A DNA stretch of 64,000 bases from Paraburkholderia phytofirmans PsJN (GTDB lineage Bacteria > Pseudomonadota > Gammaproteobacteria > Burkholderiales > Burkholderiaceae): positions 1,054,001 through 1,118,000 of the forward strand of contig NC_010681.1 in assembly GCF_000020125.1 (NCBI RefSeq), written 5' to 3'. The notes beneath the pieces were generated by a model. It made no database searches and was not told the origin of the DNA. It saw nothing but the letters and a program-made list of their open reading frames with translations. Of this stretch, positions 37,960-47,817 are shown piece after piece; positions within the stretch are counted from its first letter, which is position 1; every line of letters begins with the position of its first letter. Position numbers and translations under genes: made by a program.

Positions 37960-39690
37960 GTGGCGGAACCGGACCGTCATGCTTCACTTGCAAAAAATTG
38001 GGGTCCCCGAATGTATCAATACGATCAGTACGACCAGACCATCGTCGATGAACGGGTCGCGCAGTACGCAGATCAGGTTCGCCGCCGCTTGTCGGGCGAA
38101 TTGAGCGAAGAGGAGTTCCGTCCGCTGCGCCTGCAGAACGGCCTGTACTACCAGCGTCACGCGTACATGCACCGCATCGCGATTCCGTACGGCAACCTGC
38201 GCAGCGACCAGATGCGCGTGCTCGCGCAGATCGCGCGCGAACACGACCGCGGTTATGGCCATTTCTCGACGCGTTCGAACATCCAGTACAACTGGATCAA
38301 GCTCGAAGAAACGCCGGAAATTCTGCGCAAGCTCGCCGCAGTGCAAATGCATGGCATTCAGACATCGGGCAACTGCATCCGCAACATCACTGCTGACCAG
38401 TTTGCCGGCGTCGCGCCGGATGAAGTCGTCGATCCGCGTCCGTGGGCCGAAATTCTGCGCCAATGGTCGACGTTCCACCCGGAATTCGCATGGCTGCCGC
38501 GCAAGTTCAAGATCGCCGTGTCGGGTTCGAAGGAAGACCGCGCTGCCGTGCAGATTCACGACATGGGCGTGTATCTGCGCAAGAACGAGCAGGGTGAGCT
38601 GGTGGCCGACATCCTGGCCGGCGGCGGCATGGGCCGTACGCCGATCATCGGCGCGATCATCCGGAAAGACCTGCCGTGGCAACATCTGCTGACGTATTGC
38701 GAAGCCGTGCTGCGCGTGTACAACCGCTACGGCCGCCGCGACAACATGTACAAGGCGCGCATCAAGATTCTCGTGAAGGCGTTGAGCCCGGAGAAGTTCT
38801 CGGCGCAAGTCGAAGAAGAATGGCAACACCTGAAGGACGGTCCTTCGACGCTCACGCAAGCCGAAGTGGATCGCGTGTCGCAGTACTTCCAGCCGCCGGT
38901 GTACGAAAAGCTCGCGGATACCGACGCATCGTTCGAAAAGCATCTGCTGGAAAACCGTGCGTTTGCGCGTTGGGTCGAACGTAACGTACGTCCGCACAAA
39001 GTCGAGGGCTACTCGTCGGTGACGCTGTCGCTCAAGCCGACCACGATCGCTCCGGGCGACGCAACCGATGCGCAAATGGAAGCCGTCGCCGATTGGGCCG
39101 ACGAGTACTCGCTCGGCGAAATCCGCGTGTCGCACGAACAGAACCTGATCCTCGCCAACGTGAAGAAGCGTGACCTGTTCGCGCTGTGGGAAAAGGCCAA
39201 GGCGCAAGGTTTCGCGACGCCGAATATCGGCTTGCTGACCGACATCATCGCGTGCCCGGGCGGCGATTTCTGCTCGCTCGCAAATGCGAAGTCGATTCCG
39301 ATCGCGCTGGCCATTCAGGAACGCTTCAACGATCTGGACTACGTGTACGACCTCGGCGACGTGTCGCTGAACATCTCGGGCTGTATCAATGCGTGCGGTC
39401 ACCACCACGTCGGCAACATCGGCATTCTGGGCGTCGATAAGGACGGCTCGGAGTGGTATCAGGTGACGCTCGGCGGCGAGCAGGGCACGGGCGCTACCGG
39501 CGCTCACCTCGGCCGCGTGATCGGCCCGTCGTTCTCGGCGGAAGAAATGCCGGACGTGATGAGCAAGGTGATCGATACGTTCGTGGAAAACCGCCACGAA
39601 GGCGAGCGCTTCATCGAAACGTACAACCGCATCGGCATCACCCCGTTCAAGGAACGTGTGTACGCCTCGCGTCAACCGGCTCACGCGTAA
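37960..39690 (+). CDS. cysI: CysI, assimilatory sulfite reductase (hemoprotein)
   Basis: Reduces sulfite to sulfide using siroheme and a [4Fe-4S] cluster. The two ferredoxin-like halves and the cluster/siroheme cysteines are visible: HGIQTSGNCIRNIT, CPGGDFCSLA and GCINACGHHHVGNIG. A GAGGAGGT ribosome site 7 bases upstream points to the GTG at 37960 (576 aa). The family's usual N-terminus MYQYDQYD begins at the ATG at 38011 (559 aa), which has no good ribosome site, so the start is open. First gene of cysI-DUF934-cysH-cysD-cysN-cobA, divergent from cysB. Confidence 0.95.
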   Translation: MAEPDRHASLAKNWGPRMYQYDQYDQTIVDERVAQYADQVRRRLSGELSEEEFRPLRLQNGLYYQRHAYMHRIAIPYGNLRSDQMRVLAQIAREHDRGYGHFSTRSNIQYNWIKLEETPEILRKLAAVQMHGIQTSGNCIRNITADQFAGVAPDEVVDPRPWAEILRQWSTFHPEFAWLPRKFKIAVSGSKEDRAAVQIHDMGVYLRKNEQGELVADILAGGGMGRTPIIGAIIRKDLPWQHLLTYCEAVLRVYNRYGRRDNMYKARIKILVKALSPEKFSAQVEEEWQHLKDGPSTLTQAEVDRVSQYFQPPVYEKLADTDASFEKHLLENRAFARWVERNVRPHKVEGYSSVTLSLKPTTIAPGDATDAQMEAVADWADEYSLGEIRVSHEQNLILANVKKRDLFALWEKAKAQGFATPNIGLLTDIIACPGGDFCSLANAKSIPIALAIQERFNDLDYVYDLGDVSLNISGCINACGHHHVGNIGILGVDKDGSEWYQVTLGGEQGTGATGAHLGRVIGPSFSAEEMPDVMSKVIDTFVENRHEGERFIETYNRIGITPFKERVYASRQPAHA

Positions 39691-39712
39691 CCGCGAAAAG
39701 GATACTGAACAG

Positions 39713-40252
39713 ATGGCTTCTATCATCAAGAATCGCGCGATCGTCAACGATGACTGGACGGTGGTGCGCGCCGCGGAAGACGGTACGCTGCCCACGGTAA
39801 ACGAATTGCCCGCGGGCAAGGTGCTGGTGCCACTCGCGTTGTGGCAGGCTGAGCGCGATGCGTTGATTGCTTCGCGCAGCGCCGCTGAAATCGGCGTGTG
39901 GCTCGCGCCGGATAGCGAACCGGCGGATATCGTCGCCGACTTCGACAAGATCGCGCTGATCGGCGTGGACTTCCCGGTGTTCCGCGACGGCCGCGGCTAC
40001 AGCATCGGCCGCCTGCTGCGCGAGCGCTATGGCTACAAGGGCGAACTGCGTGCAATCGGCGACGTGCTGCGCGATCAGTTGGCATTCATGTTCCGTTGCG
40101 GTTTCGACGCATACGCATTGCGCGCCGATAAAGACTTCGACGACGCGCTCAAAGCGTTCGACGAATTCAGCTTCAACTATCAGGGCGCGGTGAATTCGTC
40201 GCCGCTATTCCGCCGCCGTGAAGCGGGCGAACTGGCGAAGGCATCGGCATGA
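39713..40252 (+). CDS. DUF934 protein of the sulfate-reduction operon
   Basis: A 179-aa cytoplasmic protein of the DUF934 family, regularly found next to cysI and cysH in proteobacteria. It contains VDFPVFRDGRGYSIGRLLRERYGYKGELRAIGDVLRDQLAFMFRCGFDAY, the strongly conserved family core. The ATG at 39713 has AAAAGGA upstream. It overlaps cysH by four bases (ATGA). No enzymatic role is established; context suggests support of sulfite or APS reduction. Confidence 0.92.
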   Translation: MASIIKNRAIVNDDWTVVRAAEDGTLPTVNELPAGKVLVPLALWQAERDALIASRSAAEIGVWLAPDSEPADIVADFDKIALIGVDFPVFRDGRGYSIGRLLRERYGYKGELRAIGDVLRDQLAFMFRCGFDAYALRADKDFDDALKAFDEFSFNYQGAVNSSPLFRRREAGELAKASA

Positions 40253-40995
40253 GCGAAGATCAAGCCCTCACGCCGGAACTCGCTGCGAAGGTCGAGCGCC
40301 TCGATGCGCTGCTCGACTCGATCGCCGCGCGTCACGAGAACGTGAAACTCGCCAGCAGCCTCGCAGCGGAAGACATGCTGCTCACGCATGCGATTCTGTC
40401 GCGCGGCGTGAAAATCGGCATCTTCTCGCTGAACACCGGCCGTTTGCATGCGGAAACGCTCGGCATGCTCGATCGCGTGAAAGAGCGCTACGGCTACGAC
40501 ATCGAACAGTTTCATCCGCAAGCCGCGGCGGTCGAGGAATACGTCGGCTCGCACGGTCTGAACGCGTTCTACGAAAGCGTCGATCTGCGCAAGCGCTGCT
40601 GCGAAATCCGCAAGGTCGAGCCATTGAACCGCGCGCTGTCTGACGTGAGCGCATGGGTCACGGGCCAACGCCGCGAGCAGTCGGTGACGCGCGCCGAGTT
40701 GCATGCGGAAGAGCACGACGCCGCGCGCAACATCGCCAAGTTCAATCCGTTGACCGACTGGACCGAAGCCGAAGTGTGGGCCTATCTGAAAGCGTTCGAC
40801 GTGCCCGTCAATCCGCTGCATGCACGCGGTTACCCGAGCATCGGCTGCGAACCGTGTACGCGCGCCGTGCGCCCCGGTGAAGATAGCCGGGCAGGGCGCT
40901 GGTGGTGGGAGTCGCGCGATACGAAGGAATGCGGACTGCACATCACGACGATTACGCCGATCGCGGTCGATCGCAGCGCAAACGCCTCGGCCTGA
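40249..40995 (+). CDS. cysH: CysH, APS-type phospho/adenylyl-sulfate reductase
   Basis: Reduces activated sulfate to sulfite with thioredoxin. The 248-aa protein has the PP-loop-type segment LASSLAAEDMLLTHAIL. It also carries the paired cysteines KRCCEIRK and GCEPCTRA that bind a [4Fe-4S] cluster, plus the C-terminal ECGLH catalytic Cys. These cysteines mark the APS-reductase type found in most bacteria, rather than the cluster-free PAPS enzyme of E. coli. That fits the absence of cysC (APS kinase) here. Confidence 0.95.
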   Translation: MSEDQALTPELAAKVERLDALLDSIAARHENVKLASSLAAEDMLLTHAILSRGVKIGIFSLNTGRLHAETLGMLDRVKERYGYDIEQFHPQAAAVEEYVGSHGLNAFYESVDLRKRCCEIRKVEPLNRALSDVSAWVTGQRREQSVTRAELHAEEHDAARNIAKFNPLTDWTEAEVWAYLKAFDVPVNPLHARGYPSIGCEPCTRAVRPGEDSRAGRWWWESRDTKECGLHITTITPIAVDRSANASA

Positions 40996-41105
40996 AGTTT
41001 GAGCGAACGGGCCTTGGTTTTCGGCCCGAACACCGCACATACCGATTTGAATACTTCCGCGACGCGAGCAACCGCTTGCGACGCGAACCAACGAAGGACC
41101 CAGAT

Positions 41106-42068
41106 ATGAGCACCACGCTCGATTCCACTGTGAACGCACCGCTCGCCAACACGGCAAACCGTATGGATCACCTCGACTGGCTCGAAGCCGAGTCGATTCA
41201 CATCCTGCGCGAACTGGTCGCTGAATGCAGCAAGCCCGCGCTGCTGTTTTCGGGCGGCAAGGATTCGGTCGTGGTGCTGCACCTCGCGCTGAAGGCCTTC
41301 GGCATTGGCGCTAATCGCAAGACTGTGCTGCCGTTCCCGCTCGTGCATATCGACACCGGTCACAACTACGACGAAGTGATCGATTTCCGCGATCGTCGCG
41401 CGAAAGAGATCGGCGCTGAGCTCGTGGTGGGTCATGTGGAAGATTCGATCAAGCGCGGCACGGTGCGCCTGCGCCGTGAACTGGATTCGCGCAACGCGGC
41501 GCAAGCCGTGACGCTGCTCGAAACCATCGAAGAATATGGCTACACCGCGCTGATCGGCGGCGCGCGCCGCGACGAAGAAAAGGCCCGTGCGAAAGAACGG
41601 ATTTTCTCCTTCCGCGACGAATTCGGCCAATGGGATCCGAAGGCACAGCGCCCGGAACTGTGGAGCCTGTATAACGCGCGTCTGCATAGCGGCGAACATC
41701 TGCGCGTGTTTCCGATTTCGAACTGGACCGAACTCGACGTGTGGCAGTACATCGCTCGCGAACAGCTCGAACTGCCGTCGATCTACTACGCGCATCAGCG
41801 TGAGATCGTGCGCCGCAATGGCCTGCTTGTTCCGGTTACGCCGCTCACGCCGATGCGTGAAGGCGAAGTCAGCGAAACGGCGCTGGTGCGCTTCCGTACC
41901 GTCGGCGACATTAGCTGCACGTGCCCGGTGGAAAGCGATGCGGACGATCTCGAGAAGATCATCGCCGAAACGGCCGTGACCGAAATCACGGAGCGCGGCG
42001 CGACGCGGATGGACGATCAGGTCTCCGAAGCCGCGATGGAACAGCGTAAGAAGCAAGGTTATTTCTAA
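41106..42068 (+). CDS. cysD: CysD, sulfate adenylyltransferase subunit 2
   Basis: Catalytic subunit that forms APS from sulfate and ATP. The protein is 320 aa from the ATG at 41106, preceded by AAGGA at suitable spacing. PP-loop ATP pyrophosphatase motif LLFSGGKDSVVVLHLALKAF; further segments VHIDTGHNYDEVIDFRD and FRTVGDISCTCPVES. The frame is open upstream to 40902, but the conserved protein begins near MDHLDWLEAESIHILRE. cysN follows after 25 bases and encodes its GTPase partner. Confidence 0.96.
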   Translation: MSTTLDSTVNAPLANTANRMDHLDWLEAESIHILRELVAECSKPALLFSGGKDSVVVLHLALKAFGIGANRKTVLPFPLVHIDTGHNYDEVIDFRDRRAKEIGAELVVGHVEDSIKRGTVRLRRELDSRNAAQAVTLLETIEEYGYTALIGGARRDEEKARAKERIFSFRDEFGQWDPKAQRPELWSLYNARLHSGEHLRVFPISNWTELDVWQYIAREQLELPSIYYAHQREIVRRNGLLVPVTPLTPMREGEVSETALVRFRTVGDISCTCPVESDADDLEKIIAETAVTEITERGATRMDDQVSEAAMEQRKKQGYF

Positions 42069-42093
42069 GCACACGAACGAGGGTAAAGCAATC

Positions 42094-43410
42094 ATGAGCG
42101 GTATTCACCAACCAGAAGACCTCGGCGTGCTGCGTTTCATTACCGCGGGCAGCGTCGACGATGGCAAGAGCACGTTGATCGGCCGCCTGCTGTACGACAG
42201 CAAGGCTGTGCTTTCAGACCAGCTCTCGGCACTGTCGCGCGCGAAGAATAAGCGTACCGTCGGCGACGAAATCGATCTGTCGCTGCTGACCGATGGCCTC
42301 GAAGCCGAGCGTGAGCAAGGCATCACGATCGACGTCGCGTACCGTTACTTCGCGACCGCGAAGCGCAAGTTCATCATCGCCGATACGCCGGGCCACGAGC
42401 AGTACACGCGCAACATGGTGACGGGCGCGTCGACCGCGCACGCGGCGATCATTCTCGTCGACGCGACGCGTGTGACGTTTGTGGATGGCGTGGCGCAATT
42501 GCTGCCGCAAACCAAGCGTCATAGCGCGATCGTCAAGCTGCTCGGTTTGCAGCACGCGATTGTCGCGATCAACAAGATGGATCTCGTCGATTACAGCGAG
42601 CAGCGCTTCAACGAGATTCGCGACGCGTATGTCGAACTCGCGCGTCAATTGGGTTTGAACGATGTGCGCTTCGTGCCGGTGTCGGCGCTCAAGGGCGACA
42701 ACATCGTGACGGCGAGCGAAAGCATGCCGTGGTACGCGGGCGAACCGCTGCTGGACCTGCTCGAAGCGTTGCCGGTCGAAGTGCCGACAGGTCAGGCGCT
42801 GCGTTTCCCGGTGCAGTGGGTGGCGCGTCAGGATGGCAGCCAGGCCGACGATTTCCGCGGCTACATGGGCCGTGTCGAAGCCGGCGAAGTCAAGCTCGGC
42901 GATACGATCGTCGTGCTGCCGGCCAATCGTGAAGCAACGGTCGCCGAGATCATTGCGCCGGTGCCTGGCGGCACGGCGGCGGTGGACCGCGCGTTCGCGG
43001 GTCAAACGGTGACGATCCGTCTCGCGGAAGATGTGGACGTCTCGCGTGGCGACACCTTCGTGCTGCGTGAAGCGGCGCCGGAGCCGGCGAAGAAGCTGGA
43101 AGCCGACTTGTGCTGGTTCGACGACACGCCGCTGTCGACGCAACGCAAGTATCTGTTGAAGCAGACCACCAATACGGTGTTCGCGCGGATCGGTGCGATC
43201 AAGGAGGTGCTCGACGTGCATACGCTGTCGCAAGCGACCGATCGCAAGGAACTGGCGATGAACGACATCGGCCGCGTGGCGCTGACGTTGCAGAAGCCGC
43301 TGGTGTGCGATGTGTATGACTCGCATCAGGGCACGGGCGCGTTTGTGCTGATCGATGAGGCGACGCATCACACCGTTGCGGCTGGGATGATTCGGGCGTT
43401 TTCTGCGTAA
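42094..43410 (+). CDS. cysN: CysN, sulfate adenylyltransferase GTPase subunit
   Basis: EF-Tu-like GTPase subunit that drives APS formation by CysD. The 438-aa protein has P-loop AGSVDDGKSTLIGRLLYD, switch II DTPGHEQYTRNM, and NKMDLV for guanine recognition. There is no C-terminal CysC kinase domain, so it is not the bifunctional NodQ-type protein. The gene lies between cysD and cobA in the same operon. Confidence 0.96.
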   Translation: MSGIHQPEDLGVLRFITAGSVDDGKSTLIGRLLYDSKAVLSDQLSALSRAKNKRTVGDEIDLSLLTDGLEAEREQGITIDVAYRYFATAKRKFIIADTPGHEQYTRNMVTGASTAHAAIILVDATRVTFVDGVAQLLPQTKRHSAIVKLLGLQHAIVAINKMDLVDYSEQRFNEIRDAYVELARQLGLNDVRFVPVSALKGDNIVTASESMPWYAGEPLLDLLEALPVEVPTGQALRFPVQWVARQDGSQADDFRGYMGRVEAGEVKLGDTIVVLPANREATVAEIIAPVPGGTAAVDRAFAGQTVTIRLAEDVDVSRGDTFVLREAAPEPAKKLEADLCWFDDTPLSTQRKYLLKQTTNTVFARIGAIKEVLDVHTLSQATDRKELAMNDIGRVALTLQKPLVCDVYDSHQGTGAFVLIDEATHHTVAAGMIRAFSA

Positions 43411-43475
43411 GCGGGCGAGGGCGCATGGCGACGCAATACTGCGTGGCTCGCGCCCCAACCAACAGGTTGATTCAA

Positions 43476-44231
43476 ATGGGTAAGGTTTATCTGATCGGCG
43501 CGGGGCCCGGCGCTGCGGACCTGATTACGGTACGTGGCGCGCGCCTGCTCGGCACCGCCGACGTGGTATTGCACGACGCGCTGGTCGAAGCGGCCATGCT
43601 CGATTACGCGCCAGCGCGTGCGCGGCGGATTGCGGTGGGTAAGCGTTGCGGGCAATTGTCGACAGCCCAGCAGTTCATCAACAAGCAGATCGTCGACGCC
43701 GCTTTGGAGCACGACGTGGTGGTACGCCTGAAAGGCGGCGACCCGATGCTGTTCGGCCGCGCCGATGAGGAGATGCGGGCGCTGGAAGCGGCCGGTATCG
43801 ACTATGAAGTGGTGCCTGGAATCACCGCTGCGCTGGCGAGCGCGGCGTCGTTGAAGCGCTCGCTGACGCTGCGGGGTGTATCGCGCAGTGTCGCGCTGGC
43901 CACGTTCAGCCGTGCGCCGGGTTCCGATGAGATTCGTGAACAGGTGAATGCGGACTCGCTCGTGTTTTACATGGGCCGCGATAGCGGCGTCGAGATCGCG
44001 CAGCAGTTGATCGATGCCGGCAAGCCTGCTGCCACGCCGGTGGCGATTGTCGAAGCTTGCAGCACCGAGCGCGAGCGCATGCTGACGCTGACACTCGAAG
44101 AACTCGCAGCCGGCGACGCGCAGCGCTGGGTCGATGCATCGCAGCCGAGCCTGCTGATGATCGGCGACGCGTTCGCCGAGCGGCGGCTCGACGTGGTGCG
44201 TGCGGCTGACGGAATGCGGGTCGCCGCGTAA
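43476..44231 (+). CDS. cobA: Uroporphyrinogen-III C-methyltransferase (SUMT)
   Basis: Makes precorrin-2 from uroporphyrinogen III, the first step towards siroheme (and cobalamin). The 251-aa protein starts MGKVYLIGAGPGAADLITVRGARLL and has RLKGGDPMLFGRADEEM and VVPGITAALASAA, all SUMT signatures. It lacks the CysG precorrin-2 dehydrogenase/chelatase domain. Its position at the end of the cys operon supplies siroheme for CysI. The ATG at 43476 gives the family start; an upstream in-frame start adds 17 non-conserved residues. Confidence 0.95.
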   Translation: MGKVYLIGAGPGAADLITVRGARLLGTADVVLHDALVEAAMLDYAPARARRIAVGKRCGQLSTAQQFINKQIVDAALEHDVVVRLKGGDPMLFGRADEEMRALEAAGIDYEVVPGITAALASAASLKRSLTLRGVSRSVALATFSRAPGSDEIREQVNADSLVFYMGRDSGVEIAQQLIDAGKPAATPVAIVEACSTERERMLTLTLEELAAGDAQRWVDASQPSLLMIGDAFAERRLDVVRAADGMRVAA

Positions 44232-44245
44232 CCATCGCCCCGTAA

Positions 44246-45271
44246 TCAGCCCCGCAACTCTCCCGGCCCTTTCCCTGTCCAGCGCTTGAGTGCCCGCCGG
44301 AAATTCGCGGGGTCGCTGAAGCCGAGCAGCATCGCGATATCGTCGGTGCTCATCTTCGTGGTCTTCAGATATTCAGTGGCAAGCGAACAGCGCACGTCGT
44401 CGACGATTGCGACGAACGACGTGCCTTCGCTCTCCAGCCGCCGTCGTAACGTGCGGCTCGTCATCTTCAATGCTTGCGCGGCTTCTTCCATCCCCGGAAA
44501 TTCGCCGGGCTTGCGCATCAGCATCTGATACACCTCCCCCGATACGCCGACCGATGTCTTTGCCTGCCCGATCAACCGATCGCAGGTTTCCTGCAATAAC
44601 GTGGCGGTGAGCTGGTGCGCGAGCTGCGGCTTCTGCTCGAGAATGCTGCTGTCGTAATGAAGCTCGCACTGCGGCTGATCGAAATAGCACGGACAACCAA
44701 GGTACTCGCTGTAGACGTCCGCATGTGCGGGCGCCGGATACGAAAAGCAGGCTTTGGTCGGCGGACAGCTTCGCCCTGCAACGTCCTGAAGATGCGTGAC
44801 GTGCTGCATGAACTGCTGTTCGAGCAGGAACTGGCGCAGTTCGGGCGACGGACCGGAGATGAAAGCGTCCGGAAATGTCCAGATGCCTTCGTCCGGATAT
44901 TCGGTCCATTCGATCGTGAGCGTCGGCGTTGCGAGCTGGTGATACTTCACGCCCAGCCGGAAGTAATCGCGCAACGACAGGCAAGACATCAGCGCATAGC
45001 CGTACATCCCGTATGCGGACAGATGCAGCCGCGAGCCGGTGATGAACGGCGTCGCCGGACTGCATGACAGCAGGATCGCATTGCGGCACACGGCCATGTA
45101 TTGCCGCACCGAAGTCAGCGCCGCTGCATCGTTGATCCGCTCGGCGTCCACACCGCTGCCCTTCAGGCAGTCCTCGGGCGCAATGCCCTGTTCGCCGAGC
45201 ACTTCGACCAGGGCTGCGATCTTGTACGGCGCGTAAATGCGCTCGTTCTGCAACGGCAACTTCGACGGCAT
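44246..45271 (-). CDS. AraC-family regulator (arabinose-binding-type N-domain)
   Basis: Transcriptional regulator of 341 aa, with an N-terminal ligand-binding domain of the type found in OruR-like regulators and a C-terminal AraC helix-turn-helix region (MEEAAQALKMTSRTLRRRLESEGTSF, DDIAMLLGFSDPANFRRALKRWTGKGPGELR). It is divergent from the beta-keto acid cleavage gene, 133 bases away, and so is the likely regulator of the catabolic cassette. It ends 14 bases from cobA, converging with it. Confidence 0.9.
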   Translation of the reverse strand: MPSKLPLQNERIYAPYKIAALVEVLGEQGIAPEDCLKGSGVDAERINDAAALTSVRQYMAVCRNAILLSCSPATPFITGSRLHLSAYGMYGYALMSCLSLRDYFRLGVKYHQLATPTLTIEWTEYPDEGIWTFPDAFISGPSPELRQFLLEQQFMQHVTHLQDVAGRSCPPTKACFSYPAPAHADVYSEYLGCPCYFDQPQCELHYDSSILEQKPQLAHQLTATLLQETCDRLIGQAKTSVGVSGEVYQMLMRKPGEFPGMEEAAQALKMTSRTLRRRLESEGTSFVAIVDDVRCSLATEYLKTTKMSTDDIAMLLGFSDPANFRRALKRWTGKGPGELRG

Positions 45272-45404
45272 GGCTTCACCTCAGATTGTCCCGGAACAAC
45301 ATCCGCGTGTCCGAAAATGACCTTACGGACGGCATCGTATCCCACTAATATCGGTATCACAACAGGCAGTCCATTCGTGGATCGCCGCCGATAAGGAGAC
45401 ACCC

Positions 45405-46337
45405 TTGCTCAACCGCAAAGTCATTATTTCCTGCGCAGTGACCGGCGCGACGCATACGCCGTCGATGTCCGAATATCTCCCTGTGACGCCCGCGCAGATC
45501 GCCGCCCAGTCGATCGAAGCGGCCGAAGCCGGTGCCGCGATCCTGCATCTGCACGCACGTAATCCCGCCGACGGCAAACCCACGCCTTCGCCCGAAGTGT
45601 TCCGGCAATTCGTGCCCGCGATCGTCGAGGCCACCGACGCGGTCATCAACGTCACGACTGGCGGCAGTACGCGCATGACGCTTGCCGACCGGCTCGCCTA
45701 CCCGCGCCTCGCGAAGCCGGAAATGTGCTCGCTGAACATGGGCTCGATGAACTTCTCGATTCACCCGATCGCCGCGCGCATGCAGTCGTGGCGCTATGAC
45801 TGGGAGAAGGACTACATCGAGGGGATGGAAGACACGATCTTCCGCAATACCTTCAAGGACATCAAAAGCATCCTGCTCGAACTGGGCGAGGCCGGCACAC
45901 GCTTCGAGTTCGAATGCTACGACGTCGGGCATCTGTACAACCTTGCGCATTTCGTCGACCAGGGTTTGATCAAGCCGCCGTTCTTCATTCAATCGGTATT
46001 CGGCATTCTCGGCGGACTCGGCGCGGACCCCGAGAACATGACGGTGATGCGTTCGACCGCCGACCGGCTGTTCGGCCGCGAAAACTACCAGTTCTCGATT
46101 CTTGGCGCGGGCCGTCATCAGATGGCGTTCGTGACGATGGGCGCGATCATGGGCGGCAACGTGCGCGTGGGCCTCGAAGACAGCGTGTATCTGTCTAAGG
46201 GCGTGAAAGCCGAAAGCAACGCTCAGCAGGTGCGCAAGATTCGCCGCATTCTCGAAGAGCTGTCGTTCGAGATCGCGACACCGGCCGAAGCGCGACAGAT
46301 GCTCGGCCTTAAAGGTGCGGACAAGGTCAGCTTCTGA
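45405..46337 (+). CDS. Beta-keto acid cleavage enzyme (BKACE/DUF849 family)
   Basis: Zinc enzyme that condenses a beta-keto acid with acetyl-CoA to give acetoacetate and a CoA ester. The 310-aa protein has the metal motif LHLHARNP, INVTTGGS, and VRVGLEDSVYL with the conserved Arg, Glu and Asp. Family members act on 3-keto-5-aminohexanoate, dehydrocarnitine and other keto acids, so the substrate is open. It starts with TTG at 45405: AAGGAG lies 7 bases before it and no ATG gives the conserved start. Confidence 0.92.
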   Translation: MLNRKVIISCAVTGATHTPSMSEYLPVTPAQIAAQSIEAAEAGAAILHLHARNPADGKPTPSPEVFRQFVPAIVEATDAVINVTTGGSTRMTLADRLAYPRLAKPEMCSLNMGSMNFSIHPIAARMQSWRYDWEKDYIEGMEDTIFRNTFKDIKSILLELGEAGTRFEFECYDVGHLYNLAHFVDQGLIKPPFFIQSVFGILGGLGADPENMTVMRSTADRLFGRENYQFSILGAGRHQMAFVTMGAIMGGNVRVGLEDSVYLSKGVKAESNAQQVRKIRRILEELSFEIATPAEARQMLGLKGADKVSF

Positions 46338-46432
46338 GCCGGTGCCCGCGCAAGCCGCCGACCCGCTGAACCGGCGAGCCGGTCAAACCCAATCGATAAA
46401 AACAACAACACGCCTTCTTAGGTGGAGACATC

Positions 46433-47776
46433 ATGACAACCCAAAGCGCCGGCCCTGCCGGCAACGCGCTGCATCGCATCGCGACGCATAAGGCGATGCT
46501 TAGACTGATCCCGCTGATGTGCGTGATCTATTTCATGTCGTACCTCGACCGCACCAACGTGTCGCTCGCGAAGGCGCGGCTCGCCACCGATCTCGGCATC
46601 AGCGCGGCCGCGTACGGTCTCGGTGCGGGCATCTTCTTCATCGGCTACGCGCTGCTCGAAGTGCCGAGCAATCTGGTCGCGCACCGGGTCGGGCCGCGTC
46701 GCTGGATCGCGCGGATCGCGATCACGTGGGGCGCGCTCTCGGCGTCGATGATGTTCGTGCAGGGCGAGTGGTCGTTCTATGCGATCCGCGTGCTGCTCGG
46801 CATCGCCGAAGCGGGTCTTTTCCCGGCGCTGATGTATATGGTGACGATGTGGTTCGCGCCGCAGGATCGCTCGGTGGCGGTGGGCTGGATTTACACCGCG
46901 CCGGCGCTTGCGCTCGTGATCGGCAATCCGCTGGGCGGCGCGTTCATGCAGATGGACGGCTTGGGCGGCCTGCACGGCTGGCAGTGGCTGTTCCTGCTCG
47001 AAGGCTTGCCGACCATCTTCGTGGGCGTGCTTCTGTGGTTCAAGCTGCCGGAAAAGCCGTCCGACGCACGCTGGCTGTCTGCCGACGAAGCGCGCGCACT
47101 CGAAGCGCGCGCCGTGCCGGATGCCGCGCATCCGGGAATGTTCTCGCAGGACTGGGTCGCCGCGTTGAAGCGTCCGGCCACGGTGCTGATCGGCCTGATC
47201 TACTTTCTGAACCAGGTCGCGTTCGTCGGGCTCGTGTTCTTCACGCCCGCGATGATCCAGCAGATGCATGTGAAATCGCCGCTGATGATCGGCGTGTTGT
47301 CGAGCAGTGTCGGGATCGGCTTTCTGCTCGGCGTGCTGGTGCTGCCGCGCATTCATCGCCGGGTGACGAACGACTGTCTCTATCTGGGCGTGCTGACCTT
47401 GGGGCTGGTGACCAGCGCGATCCTGTTCATGTCGACGAGCGTGCTGTCGACACAACTCCTGCTGTTCGTCGCGACCGCGTTCTTCGCGGGCGGCGTGTTG
47501 CCGCTCTACTGGGCAATCGCGATGAAGCGGCTGCACGGCATCCAGGCCGCGGCGGGACTCGCGTTCATCAACACGATCGGCCTGATCGGCGGATTCGTCG
47601 GGCCGTATCTGTTCGGCCTCGCGGAAAGTGCGTCAGGTCATAGCGCGTCCGGCTTTTCGGTGGTCGTGGGCGCGTCGGTTCTCGGCCTGGTCCTCGTGCC
47701 TTTGCTCGCGAAGGCGATTCAGTCAGAGGGACGCGCGGCGAGCCTCGCCGAACCGCTGTTGAACACCGAGTCATAA
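46433..47776 (+). CDS. MFS transporter, anion:cation symporter type
   Basis: Twelve-helix major facilitator, 447 aa, probably importing an organic anion. The N-terminal [25 protein letters not shown] and [28 protein letters not shown] are typical of the ACS family (tartrate, phthalate, hydroxyphenylacetate and related carriers). GGTGGAG lies 5 bases before the ATG. It is second in the cassette after the cleavage enzyme, so the substrate is likely the keto acid or its hydroxy precursor. Confidence 0.92.
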   Translation: MTTQSAGPAGNALHRIATHKAMLRLIPLMCVIYFMSYLDRTNVSLAKARLATDLGISAAAYGLGAGIFFIGYALLEVPSNLVAHRVGPRRWIARIAITWGALSASMMFVQGEWSFYAIRVLLGIAEAGLFPALMYMVTMWFAPQDRSVAVGWIYTAPALALVIGNPLGGAFMQMDGLGGLHGWQWLFLLEGLPTIFVGVLLWFKLPEKPSDARWLSADEARALEARAVPDAAHPGMFSQDWVAALKRPATVLIGLIYFLNQVAFVGLVFFTPAMIQQMHVKSPLMIGVLSSSVGIGFLLGVLVLPRIHRRVTNDCLYLGVLTLGLVTSAILFMSTSVLSTQLLLFVATAFFAGGVLPLYWAIAMKRLHGIQAAAGLAFINTIGLIGGFVGPYLFGLAESASGHSASGFSVVVGASVLGLVLVPLLAKAIQSEGRAASLAEPLLNTES

Positions 47777-47817
47777 CTGCAGCGCCATTGCGGCGCTTCC
47801 GACTACGAGAACAAACA

